A stretch of DNA of 64,000 nt from Dyella sp. SG609 (lineage in GTDB: Bacteria > Pseudomonadota > Gammaproteobacteria > Xanthomonadales > Rhodanobacteraceae). The stretch is from positions 62,001 to 126,000 of the forward strand of contig NZ_JAAZQJ010000009.1 in the NCBI RefSeq assembly GCF_012275375.1, written 5' to 3'. Under the pieces are notes generated by a model that had not been told where the DNA came from, did not search any database, and saw only the letters and a program-made list of their open reading frames with translations. Numbering within the stretch: the stretch's first letter is position 1; each line of letters begins with the position of its first letter. Below, piece by piece: positions 27,962-35,304 of the stretch. The position numbers and the translations under genes were made by a program.

Positions 27962-30475
27962 ATGCAACCTATCGACACCGACTCGCGCGAGCGCACCGAC
28001 GACCGCGCGGACGCATCCGCCTTCCCTGCCGCCGACGCAGCTGCCGCCGCGCCGGAGCCCGTTCGCATGGAAGCCGTGGCGGAGACCCCCTTCGCCCTCA
28101 CCCCGCCGCACAACCCCGGCCAGATGCGCGTGACCAAGCGCAACGGCAGCCAGGAGATCGTCGACGTCAACAAGATCGTGCGCGCGGTGACCCGCAGCGG
28201 CGAAGGCCTGCATGCGGTCGATCCGCTGCGCGTGGCGCTGAAGACCATCGGCGGCCTGTACGACGGCGCCACCACGCGCGAGCTGGACGAGCTGTCGATC
28301 CGCACCGCCGCCGCGCTCACCGCCGAGGAGCCCGAATACGGCCAGCTCGCCGCGCGCCTGCTCGGCGCCTACGTCGACAAGGAAGTGAGCGGCCAGGAAA
28401 TCCAGAGCTTCTCCCAGTCGATCGCGCGCGGCGCGGAGCTGGGCATCCTCAACGCACGCCTGCGCGACTTCGTCGCCGCCAATGCGCGCAAGCTCAACGA
28501 CGCCATCGATCCGCTGGCCACGCGCCGCTTCGAATACTTCGGCCTGCGCACCGTGTACGACCGCTACCTGCTGCGCCACCCGCAGCTGCGCAAGGTGATC
28601 GAGACGCCGCAGTACTTCTTCATGCGCATCGCCTGCGCGCTGGGCGGCAACGAGATCGGCGAGACGCTGGAGCTGTACCGCCTGCTGTCCTCGCTGGAAT
28701 ACATGGCCAGCTCGCCCACCCTGTTCAACGCCGGCACCGCGCACGAGCAGCTCAGCTCGTGCTTCCTGCTCGACTCGCCGACCGACTCGCTGGAGTCGAT
28801 CTACGAGAAGTACGGCGACGTGGCCAAGCTGAGCAAGTTCGCCGGCGGCATCGGCCTGGCCTACTCGCGCGTGCGTTCGCGCGGCTCGCTGATCCGCGGC
28901 ACCAACGGCCATTCCAATGGCCTGGTGCCGTGGCTGAAGACGCTGGATGCCTCGGTCGCCGCGGTGAACCAGGGCGGCAAGCGCAAAGGCGCGGCCTGCG
29001 TGTACCTGGAGCCGTGGCACGCCGACATCGAGGAGTTCCTCGAGCTGCGCGACAACACCGGCGACGAGGCGCGCCGCACGCACAACCTCAACTTGGCCAA
29101 CTGGATTCCGGACGAATTCATGCGCCGCGTGGAGAGCGACGGCGACTGGTCGCTGTTCGATCCGAAGATCGTGCCGCACTTCGTCGACAGCTGGGGCGAG
29201 ACCTTCGAGCGCGCCTACCGCGAAGCGGAAGCCGCCGGCATCGCGGTGAAGAAGGTGAAGGCGCGCGAGCTGTACGCGCGCATGCTGCGCACCCTGGCCC
29301 AGACCGGCAACGGCTGGATGACCTTCAAGGACCGCAGCAACGCCACCAGCAACCAGACGGCCAAGGCCGAGAACGTCATCCACCTGTCCAATCTGTGCAC
29401 CGAGATCCTCGAGGTGACCAACGCGGGCGAGACCGCGGTATGCAACCTGGGTTCGGTGAACTTGGCGCGCCACGTGGTGGACGGCGTGTTCGACTTCGAC
29501 AAGCTCGCCGCCACCGTGCGCACCGCAGTGCGCCAGCTGGACCGCGTGATCGACCTGAACTTCTATCCGATCGACACCGCGCGCACGGCCAACCAGAAGT
29601 GGCGCCCGGTGGGCCTGGGCGTGATGGGCCTGCAGGACGTGTTCTTCAAGCTGCGCCTGCCGTTCGATTCGGCCGACGCGCTGGCGCTGTCCACGCGCAT
29701 CGCCGAGGAGATCTACTTCCACGCGCTGAGCATGTCCAACGAGCTGGCGCGAGAGCACGGCGCGCATCCGGGCTTCGCCGAAAGCCGCGCCGCCAACGGT
29801 GAGCTGCAGTTCGACTACTGGCCGCAGGCCAGGCCGAACGACATGCCGCGCTGGGATTCGCTGCGTGCCAGCGTGAAGGAACACGGCCTGCGCAACTCGC
29901 TGCTGATCGCGATCGCGCCGACCGCCACCATCGCCTCGATCTCCGGCTGCTACGAGTGCATCGAGCCGCAGGTGAGCAACCTGTTCAAGCGCGAGACGCT
30001 GTCCGGCGACTTCCTGGTGGTGAACCGCTACCTGGTCGAAGAGCTCAAGACGCTGGGCCTGTGGACGCCGGAAGTGCGCGACGCCATCAAGCTGGCCGAA
30101 GGCTCGATTCAGGGCATCGCCAACATCCCCGAGCGCCTGCGCCAGATCTACCGCACGGTGTGGGAGCTGCCGCAGAAGGCGCTGATCGACCTGGGCGCCG
30201 CGCGCGGCGCATACATCGACCAGAGCCAGTCGCTGAACCTGTTCATGGAGAACCCGAACATCGGGCAGCTGAGTTCCATGTACATGTACGCATGGAAGTC
30301 CGGCATCAAGACCACGTACTACCTGCGTTCGAGGCCGGCGACCAAGATCGCCAAGACCACGGTGGCCGCCGCCGCGCCGGCAGCCAGGCCGGCGCCGGAA
30401 GCCGAGCAGGAACAGGCCAACGCCGCGGTGTTCTGCTCGCTGGAAAACCCGGAATACTGCGAGGCCTGCCAATAA
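27962..30475 (+). CDS. nrdA: Class Ia ribonucleoside-diphosphate reductase, alpha subunit
   Basis: 837 aa from the ATG at 27962 (GGAG 7 nt upstream). A poorly conserved acidic leader of about 50 residues is followed by an ATP-cone (MRVTKRNGSQEIVDVNKIVRAV), the catalytic barrel with SSCFLLDS (redox Cys), NLCTEIL (radical Cys loop) and TAVCNLGSVNLARHV, and the C-terminal Cys pair in YCEACQ that relays reducing power. The enzyme makes dNDPs with the iron-tyrosyl partner NrdB encoded downstream. First gene of nrdA-KTSC-nrdB, under a B12 riboswitch. Confidence 0.95.
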   Translation: MQPIDTDSRERTDDRADASAFPAADAAAAAPEPVRMEAVAETPFALTPPHNPGQMRVTKRNGSQEIVDVNKIVRAVTRSGEGLHAVDPLRVALKTIGGLYDGATTRELDELSIRTAAALTAEEPEYGQLAARLLGAYVDKEVSGQEIQSFSQSIARGAELGILNARLRDFVAANARKLNDAIDPLATRRFEYFGLRTVYDRYLLRHPQLRKVIETPQYFFMRIACALGGNEIGETLELYRLLSSLEYMASSPTLFNAGTAHEQLSSCFLLDSPTDSLESIYEKYGDVAKLSKFAGGIGLAYSRVRSRGSLIRGTNGHSNGLVPWLKTLDASVAAVNQGGKRKGAACVYLEPWHADIEEFLELRDNTGDEARRTHNLNLANWIPDEFMRRVESDGDWSLFDPKIVPHFVDSWGETFERAYREAEAAGIAVKKVKARELYARMLRTLAQTGNGWMTFKDRSNATSNQTAKAENVIHLSNLCTEILEVTNAGETAVCNLGSVNLARHVVDGVFDFDKLAATVRTAVRQLDRVIDLNFYPIDTARTANQKWRPVGLGVMGLQDVFFKLRLPFDSADALALSTRIAEEIYFHALSMSNELAREHGAHPGFAESRAANGELQFDYWPQARPNDMPRWDSLRASVKEHGLRNSLLIAIAPTATIASISGCYECIEPQVSNLFKRETLSGDFLVVNRYLVEELKTLGLWTPEVRDAIKLAEGSIQGIANIPERLRQIYRTVWELPQKALIDLGAARGAYIDQSQSLNLFMENPNIGQLSSMYMYAWKSGIKTTYYLRSRPATKIAKTTVAAAAPAARPAPEAEQEQANAAVFCSLENPEYCEACQ

Positions 30476-30488
30476 GGCAACGCACCCG

Positions 30489-30716
30489 ATGAAGCCGTAC
30501 CGGAACCGCAGCGGGAAATCCGGTGTCGCCGCCTACGAAAGCGGCGAAGGCTACATCCGGGTGCGTTTCATCCACGACGGCACCTACGAATACGACGCCA
30601 CCCGGCCCGGCCGCCTGCACGTAGGCAACATGCAGAAGCTGGCCGACGCCGGGATCGGCCTGTCCACCTATATCAGCCGCTTCGTGCGCGAACGCTACGC
30701 GCGCAAGCTCGATTGA
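30489..30716 (+). CDS. Small KTSC-like protein within the nrd operon
   Basis: 75 aa, 13 bp after nrdA and 32 bp before nrdB. The pattern GYIRVRFIHDGTYEYD...LADAGIGLSTYISRFVRERY resembles the KTSC domain (often fused to or near nucleic-acid enzymes), though the signature residues are degenerate. No signal peptide or transmembrane segment. Its placement between the two reductase subunits suggests a role linked to dNTP synthesis, but no function is known. Confidence 0.7.
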   Translation: MKPYRNRSGKSGVAAYESGEGYIRVRFIHDGTYEYDATRPGRLHVGNMQKLADAGIGLSTYISRFVRERYARKLD

Positions 30717-30748
30717 GCGCCGGCGGCGCCCGCAGCAAAGGAATTCCC

Positions 30749-31753
30749 ATGTCGCACATCCTCGATCCCGGTTTCGAACTCACCCTGCGCCCGATGCGCT
30801 ATCCCGAGTTCTACGAGATGTACCGCAACGCCATCAAGAACACCTGGACGGTGGAGGAAGTGGACTTCTCGCTGGACGTGACGGACCTGAAGTCCAAGAT
30901 GAGCGACGCGGACCGCCATCTGATCCATCGCCTGGTGGCCTTCTTCGCCACCGGCGACACCATCGTGGCGAACAACCTGGTGCTGAATCTGTACCAGCAC
31001 ATCAATGCGCCGGAAGCGCGCATGTACCTGTCGCGCCAGCTGTACGAGGAAGCGCTGCACGTGCAGTTCTACCTCACCCTGCTGGACACCTATATTCCCG
31101 ATCCGGCCGAGCGCAACAAGGCCTTCGGCGCGATCCAGAACATCCCCTCGATCCGCCAGAAGGGCGAGTTCTGCTTCAAGTGGATCGACTCGATCCAGAA
31201 CCTGCAGCGCCTGGAAACGCGCGAACAGCGCCGCCAGTTCCTGCTCAACCTGATCTGCTTCGCCGCCTGCATCGAAGGCCTGTTCTTCTTCGCGGCATTC
31301 GCCTACGTGTACTTCCTGCGTTCGCGCGGCCTGCTGCACGGGCTGGCCTCCGGCACCAACTGGGTGTTCCGCGACGAATCCGGCCACATGGGCTTCGCCT
31401 TCGAAGTGGTGCGCACGGTGCGCGCGGAAGAGCCGGACCTGTTCGACGAAACCATGCGCGCGCAGGTGGAAGAAATGCTGGAAGACGCCATCGCCTGCGA
31501 AACGCAGTTCGCCGAGGACGTGCTGTCCGGTGGCGTGGCCGGCCTGTCGGTGAAGGATATGCGCCAGTACCTGGAGTACTGCGCCGACCAGCGCCTGGTG
31601 CAGCTGGACCTGCCGAAGAAGTACGGCGCGAAGAACCCATTCGACTTCATGGACCTGCAGGACGTGCAGGAAGTGACCAACTTCTTCGAGCGTCGCGTGT
31701 CGGCGTATCAGGTGGGCGTCGAGGGAGAAGTGGCGTTCGATATGGCGTTCTGA
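30749..31753 (+). CDS. nrdB: Class Ia ribonucleoside-diphosphate reductase, beta subunit
   Basis: 334 aa. Diiron ligands visible: Asp70 (ATGDTIV), Glu101 and His104 (YEEALHVQFY), Glu in CIEGLFFF and the Glu/His pair in DESGHMGFAFE. Tyr108, four residues after His104, is in the position of the stable tyrosyl radical, so this is a tyrosyl-radical enzyme and not a Tyr-less class Ic type. The C-terminus (EGEVAFDMAF) is the tail that docks onto NrdA. Last gene of the operon; a REP pair follows 31 bp after the stop. Confidence 0.96.
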   Translation: MSHILDPGFELTLRPMRYPEFYEMYRNAIKNTWTVEEVDFSLDVTDLKSKMSDADRHLIHRLVAFFATGDTIVANNLVLNLYQHINAPEARMYLSRQLYEEALHVQFYLTLLDTYIPDPAERNKAFGAIQNIPSIRQKGEFCFKWIDSIQNLQRLETREQRRQFLLNLICFAACIEGLFFFAAFAYVYFLRSRGLLHGLASGTNWVFRDESGHMGFAFEVVRTVRAEEPDLFDETMRAQVEEMLEDAIACETQFAEDVLSGGVAGLSVKDMRQYLEYCADQRLVQLDLPKKYGAKNPFDFMDLQDVQEVTNFFERRVSAYQVGVEGEVAFDMAF

Positions 31754-31783
31754 TCCGGAGATCGGCGCCGCCTTACGTCCGGT

Positions 31784-31876
31784 GTTGGGGTTCGCCCTCG
31801 GCTCACCCCAACCTACCCCGATAGATGGAGGCCGCGGGCTTTTGTAGGTTGGGGTGAGCTGAAAGCGAACCCCAAC
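31784..31876. repeat. Two REP hairpins upstream of the RAYT gene, tips facing each other
   Basis: Units at 31784-31816 (hairpin then CTAC) and 31844-31876 (GTAG then hairpin). Here the GTAG tips face inward across a 27-nt spacer, opposite to every other pair in the window where the tips are outermost. The second unit ends 8 bp before the RAYT start codon. Confidence 0.92.
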
Positions 31877-31884
31877 GGCCCTAC

Positions 31885-32415
31885 ATGCGCTATCGCAGAG
31901 CCCACTCCCCAGGCGGCACATTCTTCTTCACCGTTAACCTTGCCGATCGCACCAGCTCCCTATTGGTCGATCGCATCGACTCGCTGCGCCATGCCGTCAG
32001 AACCACGTTGCGTAGATATCCGTTCAACGCCGTAGCCTGGGCGGTCATGCCGGACCATATGCATGCGATCTGGACGTTGCCGGAGGGAGACGGCGACTAC
32101 GCGACGCGTTGGATGCTCATCAAGCAGCGCTTCTCCAGGGCGATGCCTTCACATGAAGCCATCAGCCCTTCACGCCGCACGCAAAGCGAGCGCGGGATCT
32201 GGCAGCGCCGCTACTGGGAACATGAGATTCGCAGTGAGCGCGATCTTCTGCGGCACATCGACTATGTCCACATCAATCCGGTGAAACACGGCTATGTCAC
32301 GCGTGCCGACGACTGGCCGTACTCGTCGATCCATCGCTATATCCGGCAAGGCATCCTTCCCAAGGATTGGGCCTGTGATTCCGCCGATTTTCCGCAAGGC
32401 GAGCGCTCGGCGTAG
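31885..32415 (+). CDS. REP-associated tyrosine transposase (RAYT, TnpA_REP)
   Basis: 176 aa. Single-stranded-DNA transposase of the Y1 HUH superfamily: metal-binding HMH at 58-60 (MPDHMHAIWTLP) and catalytic Tyr127 in DYVHINPVKHGYV; WPYSSIHRY near the C-terminus is also typical. RAYTs recognise the GTAG tetranucleotide plus hairpin of their cognate REPs and are thought to spread them. This copy is bracketed by four REPs of the same family found across the window, and its TAG stop is supplied by the downstream REP tip. It appears intact. Confidence 0.93.
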   Translation: MRYRRAHSPGGTFFFTVNLADRTSSLLVDRIDSLRHAVRTTLRRYPFNAVAWAVMPDHMHAIWTLPEGDGDYATRWMLIKQRFSRAMPSHEAISPSRRTQSERGIWQRRYWEHEIRSERDLLRHIDYVHINPVKHGYVTRADDWPYSSIHRYIRQGILPKDWACDSADFPQGERSA

Positions 32416-32503
32416 GTTGGGGTGAGCCGCAGGCGAACCCCAACATCGCCACCTTCAACGGCACCACGATGTTGGGGTTCGCCTGCGGCTCACCCCAACC
32501 TAC
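32412..32503. repeat. REP pair downstream of RAYT
   Basis: Units 32412-32444 and 32471-32503, inverted, 26-nt spacer, GTAG tips outermost. The left tip contains the RAYT stop codon. Confidence 0.93.
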
Positions 32504-32531
32504 GCCGGACGTGGCTGGCCAGGATGTTGCT

Positions 32532-33209
32532 TTACACCCAGCTGTTGTCGTTATCGTCGTCGAAGCCCACGTCGCCGACGTCGCTCAGGTCACCGTTGAA
32601 ATCGCTGTTGTCCTGCGCGAACGCGTGGTCGTTCTGCAACGCGTTGCCGCTGTTGTTGTCGTCGTAGAAATTGTTCTGCGTGATGTTCTCCACCACGGTC
32701 TCCTGCCCGCCGCCGCCGAAGAAACCGCCGCCGCCGTGGTGGCCGCCCAGCAGGCTTTCGATGCCGTTGAACAGGAACATGCCGCCGGCCACGCCCGCAG
32801 CCGTGGTCGCGGCGCTGGCGAGGAAGCTGGGTGCGGCTGCCGGCTGCTGAGGCGCCGGTGCGGCGCCGCCGAACAGGCGCTCGCGCCAACCCGGCGCGGC
32901 CTGCTGCTGCGGCATCGGCGGAGGCGCCGAGGGCTGCTGCGGCTGGCTCCAGCCGCCGGCCTGGCCGCCGAGGAAGCTGCCGCCGCCCTGCCCGCTCACC
33001 TGCGCCTGCAATTGCGCGATCTGCGCCTTGGCGTTCTCCAGCGCCTGCTGCTGCAGCAGGCTGCGCTGCACCAGCAGGTAGAGCGCGTCGGGGTGGCCGG
33101 CCAGGCGCTGCTGGATCAGCGCGTCGGCCTGCGCGTCCTTGGCCACGCCGCCGGCGGCGGCCAGGCGCTGCAGGAAATCGTCGAGAAGTTGCTGTTCCTG
33201 GGGAGTCAT
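32532..33209 (-). CDS. DUF2076-family protein
   Basis: 225 aa. The N-terminal region (MTPQEQQLLDDFLQRLAAAGGVAKDAQADALIQQRLAGHPDALYLLVQ with the following coiled-coil QQQALENAKAQIAQLQAQV) is the DUF2076 signature. A Gly/Gln/Pro-rich linker, a hydrophobic Ala/Gly segment (SAATTAAGVAGGMFLFNGIESLLGG) and an Asp/Asn-rich tail ending DDDNDNSWV follow. Proteins of this group are usually annotated as periplasmic or sensor-like without a proven function. Confidence 0.82.
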   Translation of the reverse strand: MTPQEQQLLDDFLQRLAAAGGVAKDAQADALIQQRLAGHPDALYLLVQRSLLQQQALENAKAQIAQLQAQVSGQGGGSFLGGQAGGWSQPQQPSAPPPMPQQQAAPGWRERLFGGAAPAPQQPAAAPSFLASAATTAAGVAGGMFLFNGIESLLGGHHGGGGFFGGGGQETVVENITQNNFYDDNNSGNALQNDHAFAQDNSDFNGDLSDVGDVGFDDDNDNSWV

Positions 33210-33356
33210 GGGTGCTACCTCGTGGTGGTGGGCGACGGCTTGGTCCGCGCGCGTAAGTTGCCAAGTATGCGTGCGGCGGATGACATCAAGGCCACCCTGC
33301 CATCGGTTGGGCTGCGCGCGTTCAGCTCGACAAGAACTTGCGCCCGTTGAAATGAA

Positions 33357-33378
33357 GGCGGAGCCCGCAGGCTCCGCC
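33357..33378 (-). terminator. Hairpin downstream of the SPFH gene
   Basis: GGCGGAGCC-CGCA-GGCTCCGCC, a perfect 9-bp stem located 7 bp past the SPFH stop on the minus strand; the T-run is weak. Confidence 0.6.
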
Positions 33379-33385
33379 ATTTGCC

Positions 33386-34267
33386 TTACTTCGACGCCTC
33401 GCGCGCCTGCAGGTTCACGAACGGCAGCATGCCGCCGCCGTTGTAGGTGGGCAGGTGGCCGTCCCATTTCTCGATGGCCGACATCTGCACCACGTTCGGG
33501 TTCTGCCGCAGCGCATCGCCCTTCAGCGAGATCGCCTTGGCTTCCGCCTCGGCGATGGTCACCGCGGCCTTGGCCCGGCCTTCGGCTTCCGCCTCCACCT
33601 TCTGCGCCTCGGCCTGCGCCTGCGCCACTTCGTTCTGGCGCTGCTCGGCCATCTGGGTGGCCTGGATCTTGGCGTTGATCGACTGCACCACGTTGTCCGG
33701 CAGGCGCAGTTCGCCGATCCAGTAGATCTTCTCGATCACGATGCCCACCGGCGCCACCTCCGCGGCCACGTCGTTCTGCACCGCATCGACCAGATGCGCC
33801 TTGCCCTTGCCGTAGACCGATTCGATATCCAGGTTCGCGGCTTCCTTCACCAGCGCGTCGCGCACCATGTTGCGCAGGTAGACGTCGGTGATCTCGTCGA
33901 TGCCCTTGCGGTACTTCTGGAAGATCAAGGTCACCTTGGTCGGGTCGATGTGATAGGTGATGCCCACGTCGGCATTGACGATCAGGCCCTGCGCGGTCTG
34001 GAAGCTCAACGACTCGTCGACCGGGCGGCCTTCGTTCGAGGAACGCGTGAACGCGTAGGTCTGCGTGAACGTGGGGAAGGTGTACAGCTCATAGCCCCAG
34101 CCCACCCAGTAGCGGCCCGGCGGCAATTCCTGCAGCGCGCCCTTGCCGTCGCCATAGAGCTGGAACTTCACGCCCACGTTGCCGGCCGGCACCTTGTCGC
34201 AGGCCGCCAGCAGCAGCGCGCACAGCGCAATGGCAACCATCGAGAAACGTTTGATCGTGCGATTCAT
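33386..34267 (-). CDS. SPFH/prohibitin-like lipoprotein
   Basis: 293 aa. Lipobox LAAC (Cys23) at the end of a 22-residue signal predicts a lipid-anchored protein. Residues 28-200 match the SPFH (band 7) fold (VPAGNVGVKFQLYG, GLIVNADVGITYHID, YLRNMVRDALVKEAANLDIESVYG, PVGIVIEKIYWIGELRLPDNV), followed by an Ala/Glu/Gln-rich coiled-coil (QMAEQRQNEVAQAQAEAQKVEAEAEG) typical for oligomerisation. Most bacterial SPFH proteins use a transmembrane helix instead of a lipid anchor. It lies 6 bp downstream of a tiny two-helix membrane protein. Confidence 0.87.
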   Translation of the reverse strand: MNRTIKRFSMVAIALCALLLAACDKVPAGNVGVKFQLYGDGKGALQELPPGRYWVGWGYELYTFPTFTQTYAFTRSSNEGRPVDESLSFQTAQGLIVNADVGITYHIDPTKVTLIFQKYRKGIDEITDVYLRNMVRDALVKEAANLDIESVYGKGKAHLVDAVQNDVAAEVAPVGIVIEKIYWIGELRLPDNVVQSINAKIQATQMAEQRQNEVAQAQAEAQKVEAEAEGRAKAAVTIAEAEAKAISLKGDALRQNPNVVQMSAIEKWDGHLPTYNGGGMLPFVNLQAREASK

Positions 34268-34273
34268 AAACAG

Positions 34274-34471
34274 TCATTCCTTGTGACGAAGAAGGCGGCT
34301 GAGCAGGTGATAGCTCCAGGCCGCAAGCAGGACCAGCAGGACCAGGCCGGCGATCACGGCGAACGTGCTCGTGGCGGAGATCAGCTGCGGGCCGACGAAA
34401 CCCAGGTACAGCAGTAGGCAAAGCGCAAGCAGCCAGGGGCTGGCCAGCATCTGCGCGAACAGCGCTTTCAT
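34274..34471 (-). CDS. Small two-helix membrane protein
   Basis: 65 aa from the ATG at 34471, chosen because AAGGAG precedes it by 8-9 nt; a longer frame to 34498 or 34546 lacks this. Two hydrophobic helices (about residues 8-27 and 33-55) and a basic C-terminus (SRLLRHKE). Not a recognised family. Co-transcribed with the SPFH lipoprotein, so it may help assemble or position it. Confidence 0.65.
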   Translation of the reverse strand: MKALFAQMLASPWLLALCLLLYLGFVGPQLISATSTFAVIAGLVLLVLLAAWSYHLLSRLLRHKE

Positions 34472-34772
34472 GGCGGCGACTCCTTGATGGAAGTTCATGG
34501 CGGATGCGAAGCGATCCGCGCATCGCCACCCGGCGCGTGCGCGCACGCGGGCAGCAGGCGATGCGCCGATGGTTTCGGCGTGGGCCTTAAGCGAGGGTTG
34601 GCGGTCTCAGGTCCGGCGGACGGAGATGGCGGCGCGGTGGGGAGAGGAAGCCAGGCGACGAGCGTCGAAAGTCTTCATATGCGCACTCCGGTGCGCGGGG
34701 TCGGGTGGTGATGGCGGCGCATCTTACTCCTGCTTTTTCGCGCCGGAGCGAAAACGCTACATCGTTACAGTG

Positions 34773-34841
34773 CGGGGAACGGGGAGCGGGGAACAAAAGC
34801 GCGCAACTTGCGAGGCCGTTCCCCGTTCCCCCTTCCCCGTG
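34773..34841. repeat. GGGGAAC-type inverted repeat
   Basis: Within the 445-bp gap 34472-34916. Arms at about 34775-34797 (runs of CGGGGAAC) and 34817-34841 (GTTCCCC runs) are complementary with a few mismatches, loop about 20 nt. A smaller hairpin, GCGCAC-TCCG-GTGCGC, lies at 34681-34696. The remainder of the gap up to the BlaI operators shows nothing else I can name. Confidence 0.6.
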
Positions 34842-34855
34842 GCTACCAGCCTATT

Positions 34856-34897
34856 GACTACACCTGTAGTCACGGGGTAGCGTGCCTACATCTGTAG
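34856..34897. promoter_or_regulatory. Two BlaI-type operator dyads
   Basis: GACTACA-CC-TGTAGTC (34856-34871) and CTACA-TC-TGTAG (34886-34897) share the TACA-N2-TGTA core recognised by BlaI/MecI repressors, with centres 28 bp apart, ending 20 bp before the blaI-like start codon. Repression of the operon by its own first product is the expected logic. Confidence 0.85.
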
Positions 34898-34916
34898 TCA
34901 CACCGGATGACCTGCC

Positions 34917-35303
34917 ATGTCCAAGCCTTCGATCGGCGACCAGGAACTCGCCCTGCTGCATTACCTGGCCGAACACGAGCCCGCCTCGGTCGGCGAAGTG
35001 GCCACCGGCTTCGGCGAGGCGCGCGGCCTGGCGCGCTCCACCGTGCTGACCATGATGGAACGCCTGCGCGGCAAGGGTTATCTGCGCCGCCGCCAGGGCG
35101 GCGGCGTGTACCGCTACAGCACCGCCACCGGTCCCGGCGAAGCGATGCGGCAGGCGGTGGATCAGTTCGTGGAGAAGACCCTGGCCGGTTCGGTGTCGCC
35201 ATTCGTGGCGTGGATGTCCGAGAAAGCCGAGGTCAGCGACAACGAACTGGCGGAACTCGAAGCCCTGGTCAATCAACTGCAGTCGCGGCGCAAGGAGAAA
35301 TGA
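34917..35303 (+). CDS. BlaI/MecI-family transcriptional repressor
   Basis: 128 aa. Winged helix with SIGDQELALLHYLAEHEPASVGEVATGF and the recognition helix LARSTVLTMMERLRGKGYLRRRQGGGVYRYS, followed by a helical dimerisation region (residues 75-125). In the family the partner metalloprotease triggers cleavage or inactivation of the repressor. Two dyad operators lie just upstream, and the M56 gene starts 1 bp after the stop. Confidence 0.92.
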   Translation: MSKPSIGDQELALLHYLAEHEPASVGEVATGFGEARGLARSTVLTMMERLRGKGYLRRRQGGGVYRYSTATGPGEAMRQAVDQFVEKTLAGSVSPFVAWMSEKAEVSDNELAELEALVNQLQSRRKEK

Positions 35304-35304
35304 T

